Source: Candidatus Parcubacteria bacterium (GTDB lineage Bacteria; Patescibacteriota; Saccharimonadia; UBA4664; JAHWKN01). Taken from it: 45,161 bases of DNA. Both the position numbers and the translations under genes were made by a program. The first letter of the stretch is position 1. The number at the start of each line of letters is the position of its first letter. The notes under the pieces were generated by a model. It worked only from the letters and a program-made list of their open reading frames with translations, made no database searches and had not been told where the DNA came from. Shown here one piece after another: positions 1 to 7,163 of this stretch. The stretch covers positions 1 through 45,161 of the forward strand of contig JAHWKN010000003.1 in the NCBI GenBank assembly GCA_019347875.1. The letters are read 5' to 3'.

Positions 1-235
1 AAGTAACCGGCCGAGGACTGTTTGAGGACGACCACAGGGAGGACGAGTTCCGCAGGCCTACAGCTTAACGGTAGCTGGAGGTGTTTCTAGCTGATGAGCC
101 GGCTTGGCAGTTTTTGGGTTACTTTTTGCTGCCAAAAAGTAACGAGAGAGGCGGTAGATAGGAGGATTAGGAGGGGGAAGGGTAGGACCGCTGGGGAGAG
201 GAGGATAGGCGGAGGCCACTTTTAGGCTTCCAGGC
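1..235. repeat. Dispersed inverted-repeat element, partial copy A (one arm)
   Basis: This gene-free start of the window is one arm of a repeat seen again at 9.1-9.6 kb and 44.8-45.2 kb. It holds the shared boxes CCGAGGACTGTTTGAG (about 10-25) and CGAGTTCCGCAGGCC (44-58). About 33 consecutive bases (24-56) match the copy at 9487-9519. The arm ends in a perfect 11-bp hairpin with a CTGC loop (118-143), followed by a purine-rich GGAGG tract to about 235 that is also present beside the other copies. The other arm lies outside the window. No coding region is visible. Confidence 0.8.
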
Positions 236-248
236 TGGGAAGAAAGAT

Positions 249-1634
249 TTAGCGCTTAATCTCTGCCGAGATGATATCAAACCCTTGACCCCCTCTCGCC
301 GGCGGGCGCAGCGCCACCACAAACCGGTGGTCGTTAGTCGAGTAAGCCGGCCCGGCGGCCGCGCTGATCTCGGTCATGTTGGCCCCATCAAACTCCGCCA
401 AATGCAGCCGTCCCTGGCGGTTCAGCAGCACATGGAACCCGTCGTACCAGGTTAGATCGGTCAGGTTAGAGGTGGCGGTCGCCGCGATGACGTCTTTTTC
501 GGTGTCGTAGGTGCCGAACGTGTCACCGGAGTAGAAGGCCAGGAACCGGCCGTCTTCGCTAAACTTAATGTGCTGGGCAGACTTTGACACCACCTTGACG
601 GTCGGGGTAGCCGAGAAGATATCGATGTAGACGCTGGCGGTAGTGGCTTTATGCGGCAAGACGGCTAAGTAATCCTTACCCCGGACGTTAACGTAGGCCA
701 TCTCGTAACTGTCACTTTCGGCCAGCGACTCGATCAAGCGCTTGGGGTCCCGGCCCGACCGGTCCATACTCCAAACGGTTTTGCCCAGCGGTGTGGTCTG
801 AACGTACAAAATGCGGTCGCCGGCAAAGGTGAAGGCACTAACCTTATCGGCCAGCACCGCAGAAACGGTCCTAGCCTCCGCGTCCAGCCGGCGCAGCCCC
901 TCCGGACTCATCCAGTACAGCTCCCGTGAGTTGTTGGGGCTAAAGGCCAGACCGCTAAAATCGAACCGGAACAGCTCCGTCAGGTTAAGAGCTGTGGCGC
1001 CGCCGTTGGTGCCGACCAGCGTATAGACAGGGGCGGCCCCGACTAAAGACTTAACCAACAAACGGGAACCGTCATCGGCCCAGGTGACGCTCTCGATCAC
1101 CTCCGCCGGTCTCCCCAGGGCGGGATCGGCGGGCCGGGGAGTGTAGCGCTTAGTGCCTTCGCGGCGGTCGAAGTTGAGCGTCCAAACGCCGGGATCGCTG
1201 CCGGTAGTAACGTAGGCGAAGTGGCGGCGGTCGGGGGTAGCGCTCAGCTGGCTGGCCGCGCGGCCGCCGATTAAGGTGTTTGTCTTGATTTCGGTCGGCA
1301 GTAGCAGGCTATAGGGGACGAAGGTGACCTCCGAGGGGTTGACAACCAGGCGTTTTTGCCAGGTTCGAAAGCCGTCTTTACGCACCTCGATCCGGTAAGA
1401 GCCGGCCTCCAGAGTGGCGCGGTAAGGAGTCTTGCGCCTGATTGGGGCGCCGTCAAACAAAATCGTCGCGCCTTGGGGGGTCGAGTTTAGTACCAGTAGC
1501 CCTTTCAGGCTAATCCGGCCGGTCTTGACATCGTAGCTGTAGCCTTTGGCGATCGCCACCAACACAACGGTCGCTACCACCACCAAGATGGCCACCAGCA
1601 GGTAAGATAGAACTGTCAGTAAACGTTTCACCAT
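249..1634 (-). CDS. PEGA-domain membrane protein with C-terminal propeller-like region
   Basis: A 461-aa protein starting with one hydrophobic membrane segment (about residues 7-30), so most of it is probably outside the membrane. Residues about 42-112 form a PEGA domain: the stretch from LLVLNSTPQGATILFDG through GSYRIEVRKDGF is typical of this surface-associated beta domain. The rest (130-461) has repeating aromatic and Asp/Gly motifs such as ATPDRRHFAYV, FSPNNSRELYW and FSEDGRFLAFY, which look like WD40/TolB-type propeller blades. It is divergent from mreB with 108 bp between them, suggesting a cell-envelope role. The ATG at 1634 is preceded by a TACAAT -10 only 7 nt away. Substrate and partner are unknown. 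Confidence 0.8.
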   Translation of the reverse strand: MVKRLLTVLSYLLVAILVVVATVVLVAIAKGYSYDVKTGRISLKGLLVLNSTPQGATILFDGAPIRRKTPYRATLEAGSYRIEVRKDGFRTWQKRLVVNPSEVTFVPYSLLLPTEIKTNTLIGGRAASQLSATPDRRHFAYVTTGSDPGVWTLNFDRREGTKRYTPRPADPALGRPAEVIESVTWADDGSRLLVKSLVGAAPVYTLVGTNGGATALNLTELFRFDFSGLAFSPNNSRELYWMSPEGLRRLDAEARTVSAVLADKVSAFTFAGDRILYVQTTPLGKTVWSMDRSGRDPKRLIESLAESDSYEMAYVNVRGKDYLAVLPHKATTASVYIDIFSATPTVKVVSKSAQHIKFSEDGRFLAFYSGDTFGTYDTEKDVIAATATSNLTDLTWYDGFHVLLNRQGRLHLAEFDGANMTEISAAAGPAYSTNDHRFVVALRPPARGGQGFDIISAEIKR

Positions 1635-1641
1635 TAGCTTT

Positions 1642-1647
1642 ATTGTA
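1642..1647 (-). promoter_or_regulatory. -10 element of the PEGA gene, near-leaderless
   Basis: On the minus strand TACAAT is followed by 7 nt and the ATG, which would put the transcript start at or next to the start codon. No clear -35 box was found. Confidence 0.5.
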
Positions 1648-1730
1648 CCTCAAATCCGACCCAAGCAAACCGTAATCGTGTACCGGGGAGCGCACCGACG
1701 GTAGCGGTAGCGCCGCGGCTACTTACTGGT

Positions 1731-1736
1731 TATACT
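1731..1736 (+). promoter_or_regulatory. -10 element of mreB, leaderless geometry
   Basis: TATACT followed by TGTGGT and ATG. The 6-nt spacer leaves no space for a Shine-Dalgarno site. The same geometry recurs before at least seven other genes in the window. Confidence 0.6.
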
Positions 1737-1742
1737 TGTGGT

Positions 1743-2750
1743 ATGTTTTCAAAACGCATCGCCATCGATCTAGGCACCGCTAACGTTTTAGTGTACCTGC
1801 CTAAGCGTGGAATCGTGGTTAATGAACCGAGCGTGGTGGCCATTAGCGTGGAGGACAACCGGATCGTTGCCATTGGGGCCGATGCCAAAGAAATGCTGGG
1901 ACGCACACCCGACTCGATTACGGCCTCAAAGCCGCTGCGCGACGGGGTAATCGCCGACTACCGCATCACCCAAGCCATGATCCGCCACTACATCGCCAAG
2001 GTTTCGGGGGGCTGGCGCTTGAGCAGGCCTGACGTCATGGTCTGCGTGCCGGCCGGAGCGACTTCGACCGAACGGCGGGCCGTCATCGATGCCACGCTGG
2101 CGGCCGGGGCTAGGGCGGCGTACATCATTAAAGAGCCGGTGGCCGCGGCGATCGGCGCCGGCATCCCGATCGCCTCAGCCGCCGGCAACATGGTGGTCGA
2201 CATCGGCGGCGGCACCACCGAGATCGCCATCCTGTCGCTGGGCGGCGTGGTGGCCGAAAACAGTATCCGGGTGGGGGGCAACAAGATCGATTCTGCCATC
2301 GCCGAGTACATCCGCCGGCGCTACAGCCTGGCTATCGGTGACCGCACCGCTGAACAGATTAAGCAGCAGCTGGGCAGCGCGCTGGTGTTGGCCAAAGACG
2401 TGCCCATGGAGATCCGTGGACGCGACATCGTGGCCGGCCTGCCCAAGACTATCACCATTCACTCCAATGAGATCACCACCGCCATCGCCGATGAGCTGGA
2501 GAAGATCATCCAGGCCATCAGGGCGGTGCTGGAGCAAACGCCGCCGGAGCTATCGAGCGACATTATCGACCGCGGCATGATCCTCACCGGCGGCGGCGCT
2601 TTGCTGAAAAACCTTGATAAAATGCTAACCAACGTCACCGGCGTACCCTGCGTAGTGGCTGAAGACGCCTTGCTGTGCGTCGCCCGCGGCACCGGCATCG
2701 CCCTGGATAACCTGGATGAGTACAAACGCAGCCTGGCGGGAGTTAAGTAG
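1743..2750 (+). CDS. mreB: Rod shape-determining protein MreB
   Basis: A 335-aa actin-fold ATPase of the MreB/Mbl family, of normal length. The phosphate-1 motif IAIDLGTANVLVY lies at the N terminus, the family signature GIVVNEPSVVA follows, phosphate-2 appears as DIGGGTTEIAIL, and the adenosine motif as LTGGGALL. It polymerises under the membrane and organises wall synthesis. The next gene, an O-antigen-ligase-like protein, begins 5 bp after the stop and a WecG/TagA glycosyltransferase follows, so the three probably form one transcript linking shape to surface polymer assembly. The start is fixed by the MFSKRIAIDLGT beginning and by a -10 box 6 nt upstream. Confidence 0.95.
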   Translation: MFSKRIAIDLGTANVLVYLPKRGIVVNEPSVVAISVEDNRIVAIGADAKEMLGRTPDSITASKPLRDGVIADYRITQAMIRHYIAKVSGGWRLSRPDVMVCVPAGATSTERRAVIDATLAAGARAAYIIKEPVAAAIGAGIPIASAAGNMVVDIGGGTTEIAILSLGGVVAENSIRVGGNKIDSAIAEYIRRRYSLAIGDRTAEQIKQQLGSALVLAKDVPMEIRGRDIVAGLPKTITIHSNEITTAIADELEKIIQAIRAVLEQTPPELSSDIIDRGMILTGGGALLKNLDKMLTNVTGVPCVVAEDALLCVARGTGIALDNLDEYKRSLAGVK

Positions 2751-2755
2751 CGGTA

Positions 2756-4129
2756 GTGAGCAGACAGGAGTCTTCCGCACGCCACGCCGCCGCCGGGCTC
2801 CCCATTAGCCGTTTCTTAAGCGGCGGCGTTCAAGCCTTGACCGCCCTGATGCCCTTTCACGCCTTTTTAGCGGTCTACCTCGGCTCCGTCTTTGGCCGGC
2901 AGGAGGTGTTCCAGGCTTGGAAGGAACTCTTAATCCTAATGATGGCGGCGGCTGTGGCTGTGCCGCGTCACTACCCCCGGCTGCTGGAAATCGCCAAGCG
3001 GCCGCTTAACTTGCTGGTGATTGCCTACGGCGCGCTTAGTCTACTGGTCAGCCTGGCTAACGGGAACGTCACAACCGCTAGTTTCTGGTTCGGAGTCAAA
3101 ACCAACCTGGAGTTTTTGATCTTGTTTTTGCTGGCCCAAACGGTGGCCTCCCAGTGGCTGGAACGGCGGCTGGCGGCCATCATCATCGCCACCACCACCG
3201 TTGTGGCCGGGTTCGGGTTTTTACAGGTAGTAGCCCTGCCGCCGGACTGGCTAATTAACTTCGGATATGGGCCCGGTACCATTGAGCCGTTCCGGCTGGT
3301 CGATCCGGCCGTTAACGCCGTCCGCATCCTGTCGACGCTCGGCGGCCCCAACCAGCTGGGTAGTTTTTTGATCCTGCCGATTGCCGCCATGATCTGGTTA
3401 CTAATCAAGAACCGCCGGTGGATCCTACTGGTGCCGCTGGCACTTAGTGTCTTTACGCTGATTCATACTTACGCCCGCGCCGCTTGGGCTGGAGCGGTAG
3501 TGGCGGTAGCTATCGTCATCCTGGCCAGCCTGCCGCGCAAACTGGCGCTGGGAGTAGCTGCCGCCGGGCTGGTGATTGGAGTGATGGGCGGACAGTGGGC
3601 TGTCGGACAGATCAATCAAAGAAGCCAGCTGCAGTTCTATCTGCTGCACGGCCAGGTGCTGGACGGCGTTGTCCGGGGATCGGATGACGGGCGGCTGGTG
3701 GCGCTGGAACGGGGCTTAAACGAGGCCCTATCACGCCCGCTGGGCCAGGGCTTGGGCGCCGCCGGCCCGGCCTCTTTCCGGTCCGGTGACGCCCTGGTGA
3801 CCGAAAACTACTACTTGCAGCTGGCGATCGAAACGGGCCTTGCCGGTCTGCTGCTGTTTGTCGCCCTGTCGGTCCTGCTGGCGGTTGAGCTGTACCGACG
3901 TCGCGACTCGGTTCTGGCCGTCCCGCTACTGGCGGCCCTAGCCGGGATCAGCCTTATCAACCTGGTGCTGCACGGTTGGGCCGACAGCTCAACCGCCCTG
4001 GTGTTCTGGGCGGCGGCCGGAGTGGTTATTAGAAATCCACGGACAAGGGCCGCTAAAGGGCCCGGCCAAAGCCAGCGGCAAAACCTCGTAAACGAAGCTA
4101 ATAATCGTGTCGCAGCAAACCAAGTTTAA
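2756..4129 (+). CDS. O-antigen ligase / Wzy-like polytopic membrane protein
   Basis: A 457-aa protein made mostly of hydrophobic helices, about ten or more membrane segments. The LIHTYARAAWAG stretch near residue 240 is the characteristic motif of the Wzy_C/O-antigen ligase family, followed by a larger extracytoplasmic loop (residues about 280-350) and further helices. In this family the protein ligates or polymerises lipid-linked glycans at the outer membrane face. The start is a GTG 5 bp after the mreB stop, without a strong Shine-Dalgarno site. Its 3' end overlaps the next gene by 23 bp, indicating translational coupling. Whether it is a ligase or a polymerase cannot be told from sequence alone. 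Confidence 0.82.
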   Translation: MSRQESSARHAAAGLPISRFLSGGVQALTALMPFHAFLAVYLGSVFGRQEVFQAWKELLILMMAAAVAVPRHYPRLLEIAKRPLNLLVIAYGALSLLVSLANGNVTTASFWFGVKTNLEFLILFLLAQTVASQWLERRLAAIIIATTTVVAGFGFLQVVALPPDWLINFGYGPGTIEPFRLVDPAVNAVRILSTLGGPNQLGSFLILPIAAMIWLLIKNRRWILLVPLALSVFTLIHTYARAAWAGAVVAVAIVILASLPRKLALGVAAAGLVIGVMGGQWAVGQINQRSQLQFYLLHGQVLDGVVRGSDDGRLVALERGLNEALSRPLGQGLGAAGPASFRSGDALVTENYYLQLAIETGLAGLLLFVALSVLLAVELYRRRDSVLAVPLLAALAGISLINLVLHGWADSSTALVFWAAAGVVIRNPRTRAAKGPGQSQRQNLVNEANNRVAANQV

Positions 4130-4994
4130 AAAGTACCGACTACTGGGGGTGGAGGTAGACGCCGCTACCACCGCGCAGGCTATCGATTACATAGCCGCTG
4201 TGGCAGCCAACCCCCAGTCGCCGGCCTGCTACGTCACCAAACCGTACGTCGAGTTTCTAGACCAGGCCTATGCAGATCGCGAGATTCGCCAGCTGCTGAA
4301 CCAATCCGAACTGAGCATGGCCGACGGCGTGGCGCTGAGCTGGGCGGCCTACTACCTTTACGGCGGGGCGCACAACGTCGGGCGTCTGTTTTACACTTTA
4401 GCTCAAATTGTGTTGCAGCCTGATGCGCTACGTAAGATTTTGCCTGAGCGGGCCGCCGGCACCAACTTTACCTGGCCGCTGCTTGAGCGCTGCCAGTCAC
4501 AACGTCTATCTGTTTTTCTGATCGGCTCGCCCAAACATAACGCAATTACCTATACCGCCGCCGCCATCAAGCGGCGTCTGCCGGATCTGCAAATCGTCGG
4601 TACGGCGGCCGGTGAAGTTGCCGGCCAGCAACACGCCCAGCTACAGACGGCGCTCAGGACCGGGCATCCGGAAAGGGAGTTGGCCGAGACGCTGATGCTC
4701 GCTAAGCCGGACGTCATCCTGGTCGGCATGGGTTTCCCCCTGCAAGAGCAGCTGATGGCGCGGCTGGTACAACATCTGCCGCACGGGGTGCTGATCGGCG
4801 AGGGGGGAACCTTCGATTACCGCTCCTTCGGCGGGCAGCGGCCAAAAGCCCCGCGACTGATGCAGGCAACAGGCCTGGAGTGGCTGTGGCGGTTGATGCT
4901 TGAGCCCCGGCGCCTGCGCCGGCAGCTGGCCATCCCGCGCTTTATCTGGCGGGTGTGGCGGGAAGGTAAAAAGGGTCTTGGTGCTAACACATAG
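4107..4994 (+). CDS. WecG/TagA/CpsF family glycosyltransferase
   Basis: A 295-aa GT26-family enzyme, longer than the usual roughly 245 aa. The diagnostic SMADGVALSWAA motif (family Asp in ADG) lies near residue 72, the nucleotide-sugar region has VILVGMGFPLQEQ, and the C-terminal hallmark GLEWLWRLMLEPRR is present. Known members add N-acetylmannosamine or N-acetylmannosaminuronic acid to an undecaprenyl-linked acceptor for teichoic acid or polysaccharide synthesis. The C-terminal basic/aromatic helix fits peripheral membrane attachment. The GTG start lies inside the upstream membrane-protein gene (23-bp overlap), so the two are co-expressed. The donor sugar is not predictable. Confidence 0.88.
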   Translation: MSQQTKFKKYRLLGVEVDAATTAQAIDYIAAVAANPQSPACYVTKPYVEFLDQAYADREIRQLLNQSELSMADGVALSWAAYYLYGGAHNVGRLFYTLAQIVLQPDALRKILPERAAGTNFTWPLLERCQSQRLSVFLIGSPKHNAITYTAAAIKRRLPDLQIVGTAAGEVAGQQHAQLQTALRTGHPERELAETLMLAKPDVILVGMGFPLQEQLMARLVQHLPHGVLIGEGGTFDYRSFGGQRPKAPRLMQATGLEWLWRLMLEPRRLRRQLAIPRFIWRVWREGKKGLGANT

Positions 4995-5059
4995 GGCCCA
5001 CCGGCCGCATTCCTCATGCGCTACTCAGCACCGCCTGCCCGCCGGCAACACAAAGACTA

Positions 5060-5088
5060 TTGATTATGCTTGGGCCGAGTAGTAATAT
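5060..5088 (+). promoter_or_regulatory. Sigma-70-type promoter of the zinc-ribbon protein gene
   Basis: TTGATT, 17 nt, TAATAT. It gives a leader of about 25 nt containing the GAGGG Shine-Dalgarno site 6 nt before the GTG at 5120. A second possible -10, TATAAG, lies at 5101. Confidence 0.5.
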
Positions 5089-5119
5089 AAGCATAAGATT
5101 TATAAGCCGAGGGTAAAAA

Positions 5120-6712
5120 GTGCAGTGTCAACGCTGCGGTAAAAGCGACAAGGTCACCATCGGGGAGCGAAACTACTGTACGCACTGCGGCACGGTCATG
5201 GATCAGGCCGCACCCGTCAACCCGCCGGCCGCCGTCACCACCGGCTACACCGCTGCGCCCAGCGCAGGCCCGCGGACCCGTATGAACGACATCGCCCTAC
5301 CTAAGCCCGCACCAGCACCGGCAGCGGCTCCGGCCGGCTCAGCCACAGCTCCCGTTAGCCCGACAGCTCCGGTCGGTCCGGCTAAGGCTCCGGTCGGTTC
5401 GACTACGGCTCCGGTCAGTTCAACTCCGGTCGGTTCGACTTCGGCTCCGGCCAGTTCGGCCCTCGCTAATCAAAACAACAGCGTTGGACCCAATCCCGCC
5501 CAGAGATTCCACGCCGCTCCCACGCCCGGATCGCCAAAGGTGCTTGATTTAAGCCGGGCGCCGGTTACCGGCTTAGCCGTACCGGCGCAACCGTCCACAG
5601 CCGCCAACACACCAGCCAAACCGCCGGTACCACCATCTGAAACGGCCGTGAGGGTGGCTGCCGGTGCTACTAACCGGCCGGCTGCGGCGAGCCCCGCCCC
5701 GTCCGCACCAGTAGCGCCCCCTCCCGCGATGGCATACCCGGTACCGGCCAAACCGGTGGTTACGCCTCCTGCCGCCGCGGCCCCGGCCAGCCCAGCCTCA
5801 ACCGCGGTTGCCGCGACAGACCGCAAAGAAGCCCGTTTAGCTCGCGCCGCCACAATTGGTAAGAGTGAAATGGTCCAGAAGTTCGTTAAACCTACCCAAG
5901 TAACTGAGGCGAAAACCGTCTCCGCCACGCCTCAACCGCGGCCGACCGCTCAGCCTGCAGCGCCCCCGGCCGCTCTGGCCCCCCGGGTGCCGATGCCGCC
6001 TGCTCCCCAGGCCGTTCCCGCGCCGGTAGCGGCCCGCCCTGCGCCCCCAAGCGCCCCGACATCGCCGCCACCTCGCCCTGCGCCCCCAAGCATTACGACC
6101 GCGTTGCCGGCAACCCGCCTCGCGCCCGCTCCGGCAACCCCGCCTACTCCACCCCGGCTGCCCAATGAAGTAGCCACCCAGATCGCCGCCATGCAGGGGC
6201 TGATCCCGCCGGTTAAACCTGCCCAGCCCGCCGCCGCACCGGTTAACCCAAGCGCCGGTCCCAGCCCGGCCGGCCTGATGGCCGCCATTGCCGCCATCGC
6301 CATTATTGGCGGAGTGATTTGGCAAAACAACTATCCCAACATCGCCCTACAGTCGGCCGCCCAAAAAGCCGGCATTCAGGCCAACCTGCCCAGCTACGTC
6401 CCCTCCAGCTACCGCCTCGACCAGCAGATCACCTACGGGCCCGGGCAGCTGTCGCTGCGGTTTAGCGCGCCCGGCGACTCCGAACCGCTGACCATTACAC
6501 AGCGTAAAACCAACTGGAACTCCACAGCCCTGCTGGAGTACTACATCGCTCCCAAAACCAAGCACTACATCAGTGTGCAAAGCCAGGGACTGACGATCTA
6601 CCTGTACAACAACCACGATGCCAGCTGGGTCAATAAGGGCATGCAGTACGTCATCGAGGGCAACACCCGGCTCAACCGCGACCAAATCATCAAGATTGCC
6701 GAAAGCCTGTAA
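5120..6712 (+). CDS. Zinc-ribbon, Pro/Ala-rich linker, single-pass membrane protein
   Basis: A 530-aa protein with three parts. Residues 3-23 are a four-Cys zinc ribbon (CQRC, 13 residues, CTHC). Residues about 30-380 are a low-complexity Pro/Ala/Ser/Val linker with imperfect repeats such as SATAPVSPTAPVGPAKAPVG. One membrane helix (LMAAIAAIAIIGGVIW, about 384-400) precedes a folded domain of about 115 aa (NLPSYVPSSYRLDQQITYGP to the end) resembling DUF4367-like domains of anti-sigma or envelope proteins. The ribbon and linker would be cytoplasmic and the C-terminal domain outside. The GTG start is supported by a Shine-Dalgarno site and by the Cys pair right after it. Specific function is unknown. 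Confidence 0.75.
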   Translation: MQCQRCGKSDKVTIGERNYCTHCGTVMDQAAPVNPPAAVTTGYTAAPSAGPRTRMNDIALPKPAPAPAAAPAGSATAPVSPTAPVGPAKAPVGSTTAPVSSTPVGSTSAPASSALANQNNSVGPNPAQRFHAAPTPGSPKVLDLSRAPVTGLAVPAQPSTAANTPAKPPVPPSETAVRVAAGATNRPAAASPAPSAPVAPPPAMAYPVPAKPVVTPPAAAAPASPASTAVAATDRKEARLARAATIGKSEMVQKFVKPTQVTEAKTVSATPQPRPTAQPAAPPAALAPRVPMPPAPQAVPAPVAARPAPPSAPTSPPPRPAPPSITTALPATRLAPAPATPPTPPRLPNEVATQIAAMQGLIPPVKPAQPAAAPVNPSAGPSPAGLMAAIAAIAIIGGVIWQNNYPNIALQSAAQKAGIQANLPSYVPSSYRLDQQITYGPGQLSLRFSAPGDSEPLTITQRKTNWNSTALLEYYIAPKTKHYISVQSQGLTIYLYNNHDASWVNKGMQYVIEGNTRLNRDQIIKIAESL

Positions 6713-6730
6713 CCCGCGCCATTAGACTTG

Positions 6731-6786
6731 TGACGTTTGACCGGTGAGATTTGACTTACAAGTTAAGGGTTAATTGTCAAACGTCA
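6731..6786. repeat. 11-bp inverted repeat between genes
   Basis: TGACGTTTGAC (6731-6741) and its exact reverse complement GTCAAACGTCA (6776-6786) are separated by 34 nt and lie just after the zinc-ribbon gene and before the next promoter. There is no T tract. A related sequence, GTCAAACGTTAACTGTTA, occurs between atpE and atpF at 17500-17517. Confidence 0.55.
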
Positions 6787-6796
6787 AATGTTACCC

Positions 6797-6802
6797 CATA
6801 CT
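6797..6802 (+). promoter_or_regulatory. -10 element, leaderless geometry
   Basis: CATACT, then GGTGGT (6 nt), then ATG at 6809. This favours the internal ATG over the ORF-track start at 6788, which would lie upstream of the transcript. Confidence 0.5.
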
Positions 6803-6808
6803 GGTGGT

Positions 6809-7144
6809 ATGGACGACAGAGGCTGGGACAAGATCATCGATGCCATCGACGCCAAGTTCGGTATCTCCAGCCACGGCCGCCGCAAAGAGCCGTTGGCCGA
6901 TAAACCGGAACTAGAGCAGGCGGTGTCATACATTTGCTTTGCAAAGGGCGGACGCGAGTACAAGTTGGAACGCGTAGCCGCTCCCGCCATCATCGACCGC
7001 AAAAGCCACTACAGTAAAACCGCCGGCTCGGGAGTGCGGTTCGAAAACATCTACGACCCGGCGGAGCTGTCTTATAAAACCAACTTTTACTTAAAAGAGG
7101 CGGGGGAGTGGACCCCGATCGATCCGTCCGAGCTGTCTCTATAG
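6809..7144 (+). CDS. Conserved small protein of unknown function
   Basis: A 111-aa soluble protein beginning MDDRGWDKIIDAIDAKFGI. It is rich in charged residues and has the motifs REYKLERVAAPAIIDRK and FENIYDPAELSYKTNFYLKE. The general pattern (an N-terminal helix, then a beta-rich part with conserved Tyr/Leu/Glu/Arg) resembles uncharacterised proteins I associate with CPR and Chloroflexi, but I cannot name a family. The ORF track adds seven residues upstream; the start chosen here is the ATG 6 nt after a -10 box, as in neighbouring genes. gltX follows after 19 bp with its own possible -10. No function is assigned. Confidence 0.7.
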   Translation: MDDRGWDKIIDAIDAKFGISSHGRRKEPLADKPELEQAVSYICFAKGGREYKLERVAAPAIIDRKSHYSKTAGSGVRFENIYDPAELSYKTNFYLKEAGEWTPIDPSELSL

Positions 7145-7163
7145 GTGTGCTAAGCTAGCTGGT

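Noticed and set aside
2089-2580. 163-aa ORF inside mreB and similar long shadow ORFs over atp, topA and PBP genes
   Set aside because: They overlap genes with clear family matches; high GC makes long spurious ORFs common in the other frames.
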